Of a stretch of 64,000 nt of DNA, positions 27,046-36,767 are shown one piece after another. Numbering within the stretch: the first letter of the stretch is position 1; the number at the start of each line of letters is the position of its first letter. The DNA is taken from NCBI GenBank assembly GCA_027592275.1, contig JAQCKF010000004.1, positions 1 to 64,000 on the forward strand, in the 5' to 3' direction. Made by a program: the position numbers and the translations under genes. Below the pieces are notes generated by a model. The model was not told where the DNA came from. It was given only the letters and a program-made list of their open reading frames with translations, and made no database searches. The stretch comes from Pseudomonadota bacterium (GTDB taxonomy: Bacteria; Pseudomonadota; Gammaproteobacteria; Pseudomonadales; Pseudohongiellaceae).

Positions 27046-27588
27046 CTACTTCTCACTCTGCTGCAGGAGCGTCTGCAGCTTGGCCGCACCCAGCTCACGC
27101 AATAGCTGAATATTGCGCTCTGGAATTAGTGAAGTATCCTGATGCCTGGCTATTTCCCGCTCCAGGCTGGACTCTCTTAGCAGATGTAAGATTGGATACG
27201 GGGAACGATTGCTATAGTTCTCCGCATCACCGAATTCTGTATCTGCAAATCTATAGTTGGGATGAAAACTCGCAATCTGATAAATCCCAAGTAGACCCTC
27301 TTCTTCTAAGAGCGCATCAGCAATATTCAGGAATTGATTGTAGTCATCGAAGTCTTGCAGCACCTGAGGATGGATCAGTAACGTAGTTTCTATCTCATTA
27401 TCTTCTTGAAGATGAGACAACTCTTGCTGCAGATCGGCAAGTAGTTGCTCTTCGGTACTCGCATCACTTACCGCAAACTTCACCCGCTCGTTGGTGAGCT
27501 CGCGTTTTGCGAAGGGACAAAGGTTGAGTTCGATAACGAATGCTTCTAACCAATGGCGAACCTGTTTCACTATTTCATGCTGCTGCAT
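27046..27588 (-). CDS. DUF1415 family protein
   Basis: This 180-residue cytoplasmic protein of the DUF1415 family is recognised by WLEAFVIELNLCPFAKREL near the N-terminus, LLIHPQVLQDFDDYNQFLN in the middle and IASFHPNYRFADT. The Cys in NLCPFA is conserved in the family. Function is unknown. It starts 53 bp after the ABC-exporter stop on the same strand and may be co-transcribed with it. Confidence 0.9.
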   Translation of the reverse strand: MQQHEIVKQVRHWLEAFVIELNLCPFAKRELTNERVKFAVSDASTEEQLLADLQQELSHLQEDNEIETTLLIHPQVLQDFDDYNQFLNIADALLEEEGLLGIYQIASFHPNYRFADTEFGDAENYSNRSPYPILHLLRESSLEREIARHQDTSLIPERNIQLLRELGAAKLQTLLQQSEK

Positions 27589-27641
27589 GGAGTCCTCTAG
27601 TATGCCGCATTGCGTGCCGCGGAAACTCTTTCAGTCTAGCT

Positions 27642-29408
27642 CTATTGATCGGTCTCATCGATATTGGCAGAGAACTGGAGGCTAGCAAGGTTTGCATATA
27701 ACTCGCTCTCGAGGAGTAACTCTTTGTGGGAGCCCTGCGCGATTAGCTTGCCAGAATCGAGCACTGCTATCTTGCTTACATTCATTACCGTTGCTAAACG
27801 GTGTGCGATGACCAACGAAGTACGATTCGCCATCAGTTTTTCCAACGCCATCTGTACCTTGCGCTCGCTCTCGGCATCTAAGGCGCTAGTTGCCTCGTCT
27901 AGTAACAGAATCTCTGGGTCTTTCAGGATCGCCCTGGCTATTGCTATGCGCTGCTTCTGTCCGCCCGATAGACGAATGCCGGATTCGCCGAGATAGCTGT
28001 CGTAGCCCTCGGGTAACTTGTCTATGAATTCACTCGCATAGGCGGATTCGGCGGCGCTGCGAACTTCTTCGTCGCTGGCATCGGGCCTGCCGTAGCGAAT
28101 ATTATCCCAAACATTGCCTGTAAACATGGTCGGCTGCTGAGATACGATCGCGATGTGGCTTCTTAATTCTTGTGGATCGAGCTCTCTGATATCTAAGCCA
28201 TCCAATGCAATAGATCCTGATTGCGGATCATAGAAACGTAGCACTAGATCGAAGAGTGTGGACTTGCCTGCGCCTGAAGGCCCCACTAAGGCAACGCTCT
28301 CCCCTGACTTAATTTGCAAGGTGACGCCGTCCAGCGCCGGAGTTTCGGGCCGCGATGCATAGGCGAACCTGACATCCGTAAAGGTCAGTAAGCCCTTAAA
28401 ATCGCCTTTGAGCTGACGCGGCTTCTGGGGCGCCTCGATTTGGTTCTCTGCCTCCAACAACTCCATCAGTCTCTCCATCGCGCCTGCGGCACGCTGTAGC
28501 TCACTGATGACCTGGCTTATTGCACCAACCGCCGACGCCACTATCACCGCATAGGCCACGAACGCTGTGAGTTCGCCTGCGGACATCGTGCCGTTAATAA
28601 CATCCTGACCACCGACCCAGATCATTACCGCTAGCGCACCAAATACCAGTGTTATAACAATTGTAATAAGGAAGGAGCGCATCATGATGCGGCGCAAAGC
28701 TACATTGAATGCAGTCTCTACGTGATCGGAAAACTGCTTGTCATCATGACTCTGATGATTGTATGCCTGCACTGTCTTGATCTGCTGAATAGTTTCGCCT
28801 ACATAGGCACCAACATTCGCAATCTCATCCTGACTGCTTCTCGAGAGCAGCCTCACCTTCTTGCCGAAATACAGGATTGGGCCAATCACCAGCGGGATAC
28901 AGATCAACACGACACTAGTGAGCTTAGGGTTCGTTATAAATAAAAATACTGTGCCGCCTAACATCATCAATATGTTACGCATTGCAATCGAAGCCGACGA
29001 TCCGATGACGGATTGAATGAGCGTGGTATCGGTAGTGATACGCGACTGAATCTCGCCGCTGAGGTTGTCTTCGAAATAACCAGGATGCAAGTTAATGATG
29101 TGGGAATAGACCGCCATGCGAATGTCCGCCGTGACGCGCTCACCCAACCAAGACACCCAATAAAATCTGGCGAAGGTACCAACTGCTTGAAAGATGGCTA
29201 TTATGAAAAAACCCAATACAGCGGTATTGAGCGCTTCGGTTGAGCCCTCGACAAATCCACTATCGACGATGATTCTTACGTATTGAACGAGGCCCAATGT
29301 CAGCCCTGCCGTAAAAACCAGAGCAACTGCTGAGATAGCAATTTGCTTCTTGTAGGGCTTTAAAAAAGAGGCGGACTTTAGGAGCAAGGAAGTACTGGAT
29401 TCTGACAT
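27642..29408 (-). CDS. ABC exporter, fused membrane and ATPase domains (MsbA/ABCB-like)
   Basis: This is a 588-residue half-transporter that would work as a homodimer in the inner membrane. Six membrane helices occupy roughly 20-310. Walker A is GPSGAGKS (376-383), the signature LSGGQKQR (480-487), and Walker B ILLLDEATSALD (500-511), followed by the switch His in VIAHRL. It resembles the lipid or multidrug exporters common next to metabolic genes, but the substrate cannot be read. The start at 29408 suits the family's N-terminus. Confidence 0.92.
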   Translation of the reverse strand: MSESSTSLLLKSASFLKPYKKQIAISAVALVFTAGLTLGLVQYVRIIVDSGFVEGSTEALNTAVLGFFIIAIFQAVGTFARFYWVSWLGERVTADIRMAVYSHIINLHPGYFEDNLSGEIQSRITTDTTLIQSVIGSSASIAMRNILMMLGGTVFLFITNPKLTSVVLICIPLVIGPILYFGKKVRLLSRSSQDEIANVGAYVGETIQQIKTVQAYNHQSHDDKQFSDHVETAFNVALRRIMMRSFLITIVITLVFGALAVMIWVGGQDVINGTMSAGELTAFVAYAVIVASAVGAISQVISELQRAAGAMERLMELLEAENQIEAPQKPRQLKGDFKGLLTFTDVRFAYASRPETPALDGVTLQIKSGESVALVGPSGAGKSTLFDLVLRFYDPQSGSIALDGLDIRELDPQELRSHIAIVSQQPTMFTGNVWDNIRYGRPDASDEEVRSAAESAYASEFIDKLPEGYDSYLGESGIRLSGGQKQRIAIARAILKDPEILLLDEATSALDAESERKVQMALEKLMANRTSLVIAHRLATVMNVSKIAVLDSGKLIAQGSHKELLLESELYANLASLQFSANIDETDQ

Positions 29409-29546
29409 GGACGCAATGTAGCAACTACCGGCATAAAAGCAAGGATTAGCTTGATGAGTAGTGATGCCGACTGGATTGGCAGAGGTGTAAAGGCATCTAT
29501 TTACTAGACAAGTGAACTCCTTTACTCCACTCCACTTGGCTCTTTC

Positions 29547-29756
29547 CTACCATGGCCTCACCGTTCCTCTTTCCATGCTAGTTGACGCTTTTCTGCCAGC
29601 GCCTTTCCGTATCTCTGGCTCTGTGCGGCGCTCTTTTTCACGGCGCTCCCCACTGCGCCGCTCTTCAGCTAGCCCATTTTCAGCTTTATCAGGTGAGTTT
29701 CTGCGGTCTGTGCTACGACGGCCGTCACTGCTTCTTTTTTCTTCAGTCAAAATCAT
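29547..29756 (-). CDS. Possible small Arg/Glu-rich protein
   Basis: This is a 69-residue, very polar ORF with repeated RRS/ERR words (RRSTDRRNS, then ERRSGERREKERR). Similar charged RRxxDRR-type small proteins occur in marine gammaproteobacteria, so I keep it, but composition alone could be misleading and the ribosome site (GGGG two bases before ATG) is poor. No fold, membrane or metal motif is visible. Confidence 0.35.
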   Translation of the reverse strand: MILTEEKRSSDGRRSTDRRNSPDKAENGLAEERRSGERREKERRTEPEIRKGAGRKASTSMERGTVRPW

Positions 29757-29888
29757 TCCCCGTTGCTCAAATTAACACCTGTGGCGATGTCATTCCCCGT
29801 ATCTCATAAGTATAGACTACGTTAGAATCTCCTGTCTTTTCAATCGCCCATTTCGGGCATGAGTCACAAAAATACCTTGAGGTAAATC

Positions 29889-30395
29889 ATGTCGCTATCC
29901 ATGCACTCCGCATCCGTTCCTTATTTCGTCCGCGCATTAAACAATCTATCAGCCATTCTTGAGAAGGGAGCCGCGCACGCGAAGGAGAAAGATATAGACC
30001 CTTCGATACTAGTGACAGATCGGCTATTCCCCGATATGTTCCCCCTTTCACGCCAAGTGCAGATTGCCTGCGACGTAAGCAAGGGAGCGGCCGCTCGAAT
30101 CTCTGGAATAGAAGCACCTAGCCATGAGGACAACGAGTCGAGTTTTGAAGAACTGATAGCGCGAATCAGCAAGACTATCGAGTTTCTAAATTCGCTACCG
30201 GTTGATAAAATAAATGGAACCGAAGAGAAGGAAATAAAGTTCCAAGCAGGGCCGTATGAGCTAGAATTTACTGGCGCCACCTACCTCTCGACGTGGGCGT
30301 TGCCAAACATCTACTTTCACGTCACCACTACCTACAACATATTGCGCCACAATGGTGTCGCATTAGGAAAGATAGACTACGTAGGCGCACCTTAG
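29889..30395 (+). CDS. DUF1993 family protein
   Basis: This is a 168-residue member of the DUF1993 family, helical-bundle proteins related in shape to DinB. The family pattern is clear: MHSASVPYFVRALNNLSAIL at the start, LFPDMFPLSRQVQIACD (about 46-62), and WALPNIYFHVTTTYNILRHNGV near the end with the terminal His. GAGGTAA precedes ATG 29889. No activity is established for the family. Single gene, convergent with the M28 peptidase. Confidence 0.9.
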   Translation: MSLSMHSASVPYFVRALNNLSAILEKGAAHAKEKDIDPSILVTDRLFPDMFPLSRQVQIACDVSKGAAARISGIEAPSHEDNESSFEELIARISKTIEFLNSLPVDKINGTEEKEIKFQAGPYELEFTGATYLSTWALPNIYFHVTTTYNILRHNGVALGKIDYVGAP

Positions 30396-30408
30396 TTAGT
30401 TAGAAGCT

Positions 30409-30448
30409 GCCATAAATCGACGGGAGTCAGCTCCTGACGATTTATGGC
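30409..30448. terminator. Hairpin between convergent genes
   Basis: GCCATAAATCG and CGATTTATGGC form a perfect 11-bp stem around an inner GGAG-TCAG-CTCC hairpin. It lies between the DUF1993 and M28 genes and may end both transcripts, although it lacks T-tracts, so a REP-like role is also possible. Confidence 0.6.
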
Positions 30449-30458
30449 TTCGTCCTCT

Positions 30459-31697
30459 TTAGTCGCTTACTGTTGCACCAGTAAGTTTCGCTACCGCGGC
30501 AAGAGTGGTTTGTGCCGCATTCAATCCAAGCCTGAAATCTTTATCAGTAAAGTTTGTCCACACATCCAAGGGTGAATGCCACGTAGGATTCCACCCGCCG
30601 CCAGTATGTGAACCACGCTCGTTCTCGCGCAAACTGATAGAGGGAACCTCATTCATAAAAGGCGTGGAATCTGTATTCGTCATGTGCGGTCCGACAGTAG
30701 CAGGATAGTCGGTATTGTAAGCATCCGCCGCCGCCTTAAACACGAAGGCTAGACGCATTGAGTCATCGGCAAGATCAGAATCAGACTGGAACTCGATATT
30801 CACATCGGCTTCTGGACGCTGATCCCAGCTCACCGTGCCATCGGCACGCGGCGCACCATGATCCCAAAGCATCATGTCGTGCTGAATCATTCCTAGCCAT
30901 GTTGGTTCCGGATAATTGCCAGAGCCTGCCGGCTCCTCGATACCCTGCAAGTCTTTGCGCTGCTCAACATAGGCAGATGACCCGTTAAGGCCTGTCTCCT
31001 CGTTGTTCCACAGAGCGAAGCGTATGGAGCGTTCAGTCTCGACTCCGGGCGCGCTCATGATACGCGCGAGTTCCATAACCAGCGCGGTACCCGATCCGTC
31101 ATCGTTAACCGCTTCGTTTACACCGTGGCCATCCATGTGGGCGCTCACGATATACATCTCGTCAGGGCGGGTGGTCCCTATTTTCGTGCAGTACACTTCA
31201 GAGCGAGGGCCATCCACAGGTTCCTGCGCATTCAGCAATCGAATTCTTTCATCTGGCTGGGCTTCCAGATCCCGATTCACCCCGGTGGGAGAGCGATAGC
31301 CATAGACGGAACTGCCGCCTGGGCCATTTCCATTGCGGCCAACCAGCCCCCCCGTAGGAGTAGTCAGATCCGGAGTATCCGCAGCCGCTGCGCGGCCGGG
31401 ACCGCGTGGGCGTGTAGTAAATGTGTAGTGAACTCTTTCGACATTGCTGCAGTCATAGGAAATTAGCTGCTCTTCGATCCAATCGACTGCTGCTTCGTTG
31501 CGGCTTGTGCCCTGGCGACGATCACCAAATTGGGTCAAGCCCTTGAGCGTGGATTTGTAGGTTTCTAGCTCTAGGCGAGAGACCAGTTCGGCGATCGGGT
31601 CATCTGCCTCCGCGGGTTGCGCTAGGACGACAGGGCTAACACTAAGTAGAATTGTGCTCGCGATGTATTTAATAATACCGAATGATTTTCTGCTCAT
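30459..31697 (-). CDS. Secreted M28-family zinc peptidase
   Basis: This 412-residue aminopeptidase-type M28 protein has a signal peptide (FGIIKYIASTILLSVSPVVLA). Metal and catalytic motifs are SAHMDGHG (first His and Asp), NDDGSGT (bridging Asp), NNEETGLNG (catalytic Glu plus ligand Glu) and the C-terminal HSPLDVW His. It would cleave peptides or amino-terminal residues in the periplasm or outside the cell. A Pro/Gly-rich stretch at about 98-140 is an insertion or linker. Single gene. Confidence 0.88.
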   Translation of the reverse strand: MSRKSFGIIKYIASTILLSVSPVVLAQPAEADDPIAELVSRLELETYKSTLKGLTQFGDRRQGTSRNEAAVDWIEEQLISYDCSNVERVHYTFTTRPRGPGRAAAADTPDLTTPTGGLVGRNGNGPGGSSVYGYRSPTGVNRDLEAQPDERIRLLNAQEPVDGPRSEVYCTKIGTTRPDEMYIVSAHMDGHGVNEAVNDDGSGTALVMELARIMSAPGVETERSIRFALWNNEETGLNGSSAYVEQRKDLQGIEEPAGSGNYPEPTWLGMIQHDMMLWDHGAPRADGTVSWDQRPEADVNIEFQSDSDLADDSMRLAFVFKAAADAYNTDYPATVGPHMTNTDSTPFMNEVPSISLRENERGSHTGGGWNPTWHSPLDVWTNFTDKDFRLGLNAAQTTLAAVAKLTGATVSD

Positions 31698-31835
31698 TTA
31701 AACTCCTGAATATTGCCGGACTAGACAATAAGTTAATGGTATCGATAAGACACTAACTTTTGCGCCTTTAGAATACAATTCACAATTACCGTGAAATTGC
31801 TGAAACCTCTTGCCTGGTTATCCAACTAAACACAG

Positions 31836-32600
31836 CTAACGTAGTTCTCGCAGCCAAATATTTCTGAATGAAACTACTTGTCCATGATCCTGGAGTGTCA
31901 GTGGCATCGGCCCGCTGCAATCCTGCTCTCTCGTCTGCCCATAGGGAGTGCATCGGTTCGAATATTCCGGCTCTTCGGTATAGGTCGCGCCCAATATCTC
32001 GACGGTATTTAGAACTAGCACGCCGTTTTGAAAAACTGTCACGTAAGCGGATGATTCCAACTCGCCAGATGCAGCATACAGCGGCGCCTTAAAAATAATA
32101 TCGTAACTCTGCCACTCTCCTGGTCGTTTGGAAACATTCACCAGTGGCGCATGTTGCAGGTAGACTGATCCCGCCTGACCATTAACATAAGTTGGGTTTT
32201 CCCAGCTATCAAGTACCTGCAACTCGAAGATTGAGTTTAGAAAGATACCGCTATTTCCTCTACTCTGCCCCTCACCCATAATTGTTGCTGTAGGAGACCA
32301 TTCGATGTGCAATTGAAAATCAGCGAATGCCTGCTTCGTCTTAATGGAACCCGTACCATTTTTTACAGTGACGACGCCATCTTCGATTGTCCAGGCTGCT
32401 GCCTCCTCGCTATCTGCCGATTGCCAAGCATCCAAGTCACTCCCATCGAAGAGGACAATAGCGTCTGATGGTGCTGCGCTATTCATCACCCCGTTAATTT
32501 TCTCAGGAACTGGCGCGTACACTTCGGCAGCATTTGCTAATTGAGCAAGCATTGAGATAGTCAATCCAATCAATGTAATTGATGAAACTAGTTTTTTCAT
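31836..32600 (-). CDS. Secreted DUF1080 (3-keto-disaccharide hydrolase-like) protein
   Basis: This 254-residue exported protein has a signal peptide (ITLIGLTISMLAQLANA). The concanavalin-like DUF1080 domain is marked by VLFDGSDLDAWQS (about 50-62), FQLHIEWSPT, GNSGIFLNSIFELQVLDSW and GEWQSYDIIFKAP. Members bind or hydrolyse glycans, including 3-keto-glycosides; the exact reaction here is an inference. A CysXnCys pair near the C-terminus (RCTPYG, DCSGP) may form a disulfide. Single gene. Confidence 0.85.
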   Translation of the reverse strand: MKKLVSSITLIGLTISMLAQLANAAEVYAPVPEKINGVMNSAAPSDAIVLFDGSDLDAWQSADSEEAAAWTIEDGVVTVKNGTGSIKTKQAFADFQLHIEWSPTATIMGEGQSRGNSGIFLNSIFELQVLDSWENPTYVNGQAGSVYLQHAPLVNVSKRPGEWQSYDIIFKAPLYAASGELESSAYVTVFQNGVLVLNTVEILGATYTEEPEYSNRCTPYGQTREQDCSGPMPLTLQDHGQVVSFRNIWLRELR

Positions 32601-32916
32601 TGGCTAGGGGATTCCTTGCTGTTATCGAATTGAATCTAAGGTTTAACAGGAGTTTAGCACAAATGAAAACCCCCATGGACCGAATTTTTCGCAGCGAGAT
32701 GTATAGTCAAATTCCTAGGCTGAAGGGGCTACATTTTTTATCTACAACGCAAAGCTGCATCTAGTCCATTACTTAAAGTCCTACAATTTTAGAAAGACAC
32801 GGTTCGTATTGCAAAATTGGCTAAACTTATTTGTAAATGCCGCCGTTATTCATTGTATATTGGTCTTACGATCAGATACTGCTGCGAATAATAATCGAAT
32901 ATGTAGGTTTTTTCTG

Positions 32917-33312
32917 ATGGAAACAAACAAGCCAAGCACGGTTCTAGTCGTAGAAGATGACCCAGGCGCCCGCGATATCGCAGTACAGATGCTGAAGTTC
33001 ACAGGGTTTAATGTAATCGAAGCTATCGATGCGCAAAGCGGCCTCGAACAGTTCAAGCAGAATTCAGATATCGACCTTGTATTTTCCGATGTCATCATGC
33101 CCGGCGGCACCAGCGGCATCGAAATGGCGAAGGAAATGCTAGCGCAAAAACCCCACATACCAATTCTACTCGCGACCGGTTACTCGGCCAAGGCAGAAGC
33201 TCTTTTGAATAAGGCCGCGCAGTCAAACAATATCGGCGTGGTCGCTAAGCCTTACGATATCAACAAAATCCCCAAACTGATCTCAGCCATGATCCGCAAC
33301 GCCCAGGATTAA
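32917..33312 (+). CDS. Single-domain response regulator (CheY-like)
   Basis: This is a stand-alone receiver domain of 131 residues. The acidic pocket is VVEDDPG, the phosphoacceptor is the Asp in DLVFSDVIMPGG, then TGYS and the Lys in VVAKPY. I choose ATG 32917 because it starts right before the first beta strand; the frame is open for 36 more codons upstream without conserved features. No output domain is present and no histidine kinase is nearby, so it probably works in a phosphorelay or by protein contact. Confidence 0.88.
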   Translation: METNKPSTVLVVEDDPGARDIAVQMLKFTGFNVIEAIDAQSGLEQFKQNSDIDLVFSDVIMPGGTSGIEMAKEMLAQKPHIPILLATGYSAKAEALLNKAAQSNNIGVVAKPYDINKIPKLISAMIRNAQD

Positions 33313-33338
33313 CCAAAGAAAGGGTAGATGGTTGCTAC

Positions 33339-33806
33339 CTAGTCGTCCGCTAATGCTTGTTCCGCACGCATATTACAGGCCGTCACCTCAGGCAACTTCG
33401 TCATATACTTGAGCATCATCGCTCCACGAATATCGGTTTTTTCGAGCATCGATGACGAATCGTCTATGTAAAACACGCGCGAAGTGGTGGCTATTAAATC
33501 CTCTTCCATTGGCATAGCACAGCGATGCATTCCAAAACCCGCCGGTATGCGCCGTGGAAGCCGGTCTCGGTAGATGAATATTTCTTTACTCTCTTGGAAA
33601 TAAGTATAGTCGACTACGCCGTCGCGATTGCTGTCACGCGCGCACATTTCGTAAAGAACAAAATTATCGCAGTAGAGGTCATTTACAGGACGATCCGCAA
33701 GGTTCGCTGTGGAGCAACCGACCAGCAGCAGGTAACCACTGAGTAGCGCGATAAGGCGATTGTTAGACGATAGAATAAACATAGCTACAAACTTTCTGGT
33801 TCTCAT
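33339..33806 (-). CDS. Hypothetical lipoprotein
   Basis: This is a predicted lipoprotein with lipobox LLLVGC followed by STANLADRP. The mature part has CDNFVLYEMCARDSNRDGVV (an EF-hand-like DSNRDG segment that may bind calcium), and then RRIPAGFGMHRCAMPMEED and two more Cys, perhaps in disulfides. I place the start at ATG 33806, though ATG 33782 or a longer form from 33863 is possible. Function is unknown. It converges on the response regulator with a 26-bp gap. Confidence 0.55.
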   Translation of the reverse strand: MRTRKFVAMFILSSNNRLIALLSGYLLLVGCSTANLADRPVNDLYCDNFVLYEMCARDSNRDGVVDYTYFQESKEIFIYRDRLPRRIPAGFGMHRCAMPMEEDLIATTSRVFYIDDSSSMLEKTDIRGAMMLKYMTKLPEVTACNMRAEQALADD

Positions 33807-33917
33807 TTGACTCAGTAAGCTCAAAAGTTGAACACTAAGATGATAATTTAATTTGAGGAACAAGTTCGGCCTGCATTATACGCAGGTTTTAGACAAATAC
33901 TAAATCTACGCGAATGT

Positions 33918-35429
33918 TTAACTAGTAGGAAAAGAGAATCGAGTTCCCTCGCTATCACCTTGAGCAGGCCATTTCTGCGTCATTGTCTTTCTGCGAGTAT
34001 AAAAGCGAACCGAATCGGGGCCGTAGATACTGAGGTCACCGAACAGCGAACGTTTCCACCCGCCGAAACTATGGCTCGCAACAGGAACGGGCAGTGCTAC
34101 GTTCACACCTACCATACCGACCTGGATATGATCAGAAAAATAACGTGCCGCGGCACCATCGCGCGTAAAGATACAAGTACCATTACCGTATTCGTGCCTG
34201 TTGATGATCGACATGGCCTGGTCTAGGCTCTCAACTCTCATGACACATAATATTGGGCCAAAAATTTCATCGGAGTGGATGCTCATCAATTCGCTCACCT
34301 CATCAAACAAACTACCGCCGATGAAATACCCGTCCTCGTTTCCCACAACCTTTAGGCCACGACCATCAACAATTAATTCAGCACCCTGATCCAAACCCTG
34401 CTCTATATAGGCGTTGATACGTTCGAGCGCATCCGCGCTTATGAGCGGTCCCATATCGTTTTCGGTGTCAGTGCCAGGACCTACTTTCAATTCCTTCACT
34501 CGACTGGCAAGCGCAGCGACAGCTTTGTCTGCGGTTTCTTCACCCACACAAACAACCACGGAAATAGCCATGCAGCGCTCACCACAAGAGCCATATGCAG
34601 CACCCATCAACGCGTTCACCGCATTATCCAAGTCAGCATCGGGCATTATGACGGCGTGATTCTTTGCGCCGCCCAACGCCTGTACACGCTTCCCCGTCTT
34701 ACTCGCTCGCTGATAGATAGATTCCGCTATCGGCGTGGAGCCAACAAAACTCACTGCCTGAATACGCGGATCATCCAATATCAACTCCACCACGCGCCTA
34801 TCTCCATTAACCACATTGAAGACCCCATTTGGCAACCCCGCCTCGGTAAATAGCTTCGCGAGCAACAGTGAAGCACTGGGATCTCGTTCTGACGGCTTAA
34901 GAATAAATGTATTTCCGCAGGCAATCGCCATGGGAAACATCCACATGGGAACCATGGCAGGGAAATTAAAAGGAGTGATGCCCGCCACGATGCCTAGAGC
35001 TTGAAATTCTGACCAGCTATCTATATCGGGCCCTGCATTCTTGGAATGCTCGCCCTTGAGTAACTCGGAAATACCGCAGGCGTATTCAACGACTTCTATT
35101 CCGCGAATTAGCTCGCCCCTAGCATCATCCAAGACCTTGCCGTGTTCGGCGGTGATCGCCTGACAGATCTCATCCATGTTTGCCTCTAGCAACTGCTTAA
35201 AACGAAAGAGTATCTGCGCGCGCTTTTGCGGCGGCGTGTTGCGCCAGGCTGCGAAGGCTGAGCTAGCCGCGACGATCGCCTCTTCCAGTTGGGGCTGCGC
35301 AGCACAGGCTAGCCTTTTAGCAACCTTACCCGTTGCCGGATTATAGATATCGAGCGTCTCGACACTACCGTCTTTAACTCCACCGTTGATGTAATGTCCG
35401 AGTGTCTCAATCGTTTCAATTGAACTCAT
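33918..35429 (-). CDS. mmsA: CoA-acylating methylmalonate-semialdehyde dehydrogenase
   Basis: MmsA oxidises methylmalonate or malonate semialdehyde to propionyl- or acetyl-CoA with NAD and CoA. The 503 residues match the family: TPFNFPAMVPMWMFPMAIACGN binding region, catalytic Cys 286 in GERCMAI, and FGGWKRSLFGD near the C-terminus. ATG 35429 has GGGAGAG eight bases upstream and overlaps the aminotransferase 3' end by 14 bp. It is the last gene of the symporter-aminotransferase-mmsA operon and would finish the breakdown of beta-alanine to acetyl-CoA. Confidence 0.93.
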   Translation of the reverse strand: MSSIETIETLGHYINGGVKDGSVETLDIYNPATGKVAKRLACAAQPQLEEAIVAASSAFAAWRNTPPQKRAQILFRFKQLLEANMDEICQAITAEHGKVLDDARGELIRGIEVVEYACGISELLKGEHSKNAGPDIDSWSEFQALGIVAGITPFNFPAMVPMWMFPMAIACGNTFILKPSERDPSASLLLAKLFTEAGLPNGVFNVVNGDRRVVELILDDPRIQAVSFVGSTPIAESIYQRASKTGKRVQALGGAKNHAVIMPDADLDNAVNALMGAAYGSCGERCMAISVVVCVGEETADKAVAALASRVKELKVGPGTDTENDMGPLISADALERINAYIEQGLDQGAELIVDGRGLKVVGNEDGYFIGGSLFDEVSELMSIHSDEIFGPILCVMRVESLDQAMSIINRHEYGNGTCIFTRDGAAARYFSDHIQVGMVGVNVALPVPVASHSFGGWKRSLFGDLSIYGPDSVRFYTRRKTMTQKWPAQGDSEGTRFSFPTS

Positions 35430-36732
35430 GTAATGACTCTCCCACGGCATTAATTAGATCATCGATCTGCTTCTCGTCGACGATAAACGGTGGCGCCAAT
35501 TGAATTGTGTCCCCGCCCCAGCGCACATAGAAGCCTTTCTCCAGACACTTCAGCCCCACTTCGAATGGACGACGCAGTGGTTCACCAGGATAATGCTCCA
35601 GGGAAATACCTGCAGACAATCCGTAGTTGCGAATGTCAGTCACGAAAGGACTACCTTTCAACGAATGAACCGCTGCCTCAAACTTCGAAGACATGCTCTT
35701 CACATTTTCAATCAACTTGTCATCGACTAATACATCTAGTGCGGCGATACCTGCGGCGCAGGCGACAGGATGTGCGGAGTAGGTATAACCATGGGGAAAT
35801 TCAACCATATAATCTGGGCCGCCGTTATCCATGAAAGTGTCATACAGTTCAGATCCAACTACTACAGCGCCTAAGGGAATAGTGCCGTTGGTGATCTGCT
35901 TAGCAAGAGTCATTATGTCTGGTGTAACTCCGAACTCTTCAGCGCCGGTCATTGAACCCATTCTACCGAAGCCGGTGATAACCTCATCGAAGATCAATAG
36001 CAGGTCGTGCTTATCGCAAATCTCACGCAGTCGATTCAAGTAGCCAACCGGAGGCGGCAAGACACCTGCGGTGCCAGATAAGGGCTCGACAATTACTGCG
36101 GCAATGTTGGAGGCATCATGCAACTGCACCAACTGCTCTAATTCATCAGCTAGGTGCGCTCCGACCGCGGGCATTCCTCGACTAAATTTATTTTCATCCA
36201 GCAAGGTGTCGCACATGTGGTCTGCATCCACAGACTGACCGAACATTTTGCGATTGAATCCAATGCCTCCTACACCAACACCACCATAGTTAACCCCATG
36301 GTAGCCCTTAATTCTGCCTATAAACTTTGACTTCCCCGGTTGGCCTTTGCTGCGCCAATAACCGCGCGCCATTTTCAGGGCCGTATCGATTGTTTCAGAT
36401 CCAGAGTCTGTAAAGAACACATGATCTAGCTTAGCAGGGGTCAGCTCTACTACTTTATTCGCCAGCTCGAAAGAAAGTTCGTGGCCGTATTGAAAACCTG
36501 GCGAGTAGTCCAAGTTGGACATCTGCGCACTAACAGCAGCGGTAATTTCTTCGCGACCATGACCTAGGCCACAGGTCCACAAACCGGAGAGACCATCGAA
36601 TATCTTCCTGCCATCTGCATCAATGTAATACGCACCTTTGGCTGAGGCCATCATTCTTGGATGGTCTTTGAATTGTCGATTGCCGGTAAACGGCATCCAG
36701 TGTGCTTCCAGCTGTTCTCTACTCAGAGTCAT
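35416..36732 (-). CDS. Omega-amino acid : pyruvate aminotransferase
   Basis: This class-III PLP aminotransferase has 438 residues. HWMPFTGNRQFK at the N-terminus, DGLSGLWTCGLGH, LIFDEVITGFGR (about 246-257) and the PLP Lys 278 in LAKQITNG are the hallmarks of beta-alanine/omega-amino acid:pyruvate transaminases. The true start is ATG 36732 since the upstream in-frame ATG overlaps the GAGGAGG ribosome site. It transfers the amino group of beta-alanine or similar to pyruvate, giving malonate semialdehyde for MmsA next in the operon. The substrate choice is inferred from this pairing. Confidence 0.9.
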   Translation of the reverse strand: MTLSREQLEAHWMPFTGNRQFKDHPRMMASAKGAYYIDADGRKIFDGLSGLWTCGLGHGREEITAAVSAQMSNLDYSPGFQYGHELSFELANKVVELTPAKLDHVFFTDSGSETIDTALKMARGYWRSKGQPGKSKFIGRIKGYHGVNYGGVGVGGIGFNRKMFGQSVDADHMCDTLLDENKFSRGMPAVGAHLADELEQLVQLHDASNIAAVIVEPLSGTAGVLPPPVGYLNRLREICDKHDLLLIFDEVITGFGRMGSMTGAEEFGVTPDIMTLAKQITNGTIPLGAVVVGSELYDTFMDNGGPDYMVEFPHGYTYSAHPVACAAGIAALDVLVDDKLIENVKSMSSKFEAAVHSLKGSPFVTDIRNYGLSAGISLEHYPGEPLRRPFEVGLKCLEKGFYVRWGGDTIQLAPPFIVDEKQIDDLINAVGESLHEFN

Positions 36733-36767
36733 GGGGATCCTCCTCATTCGTTTAATACAAATTTAGA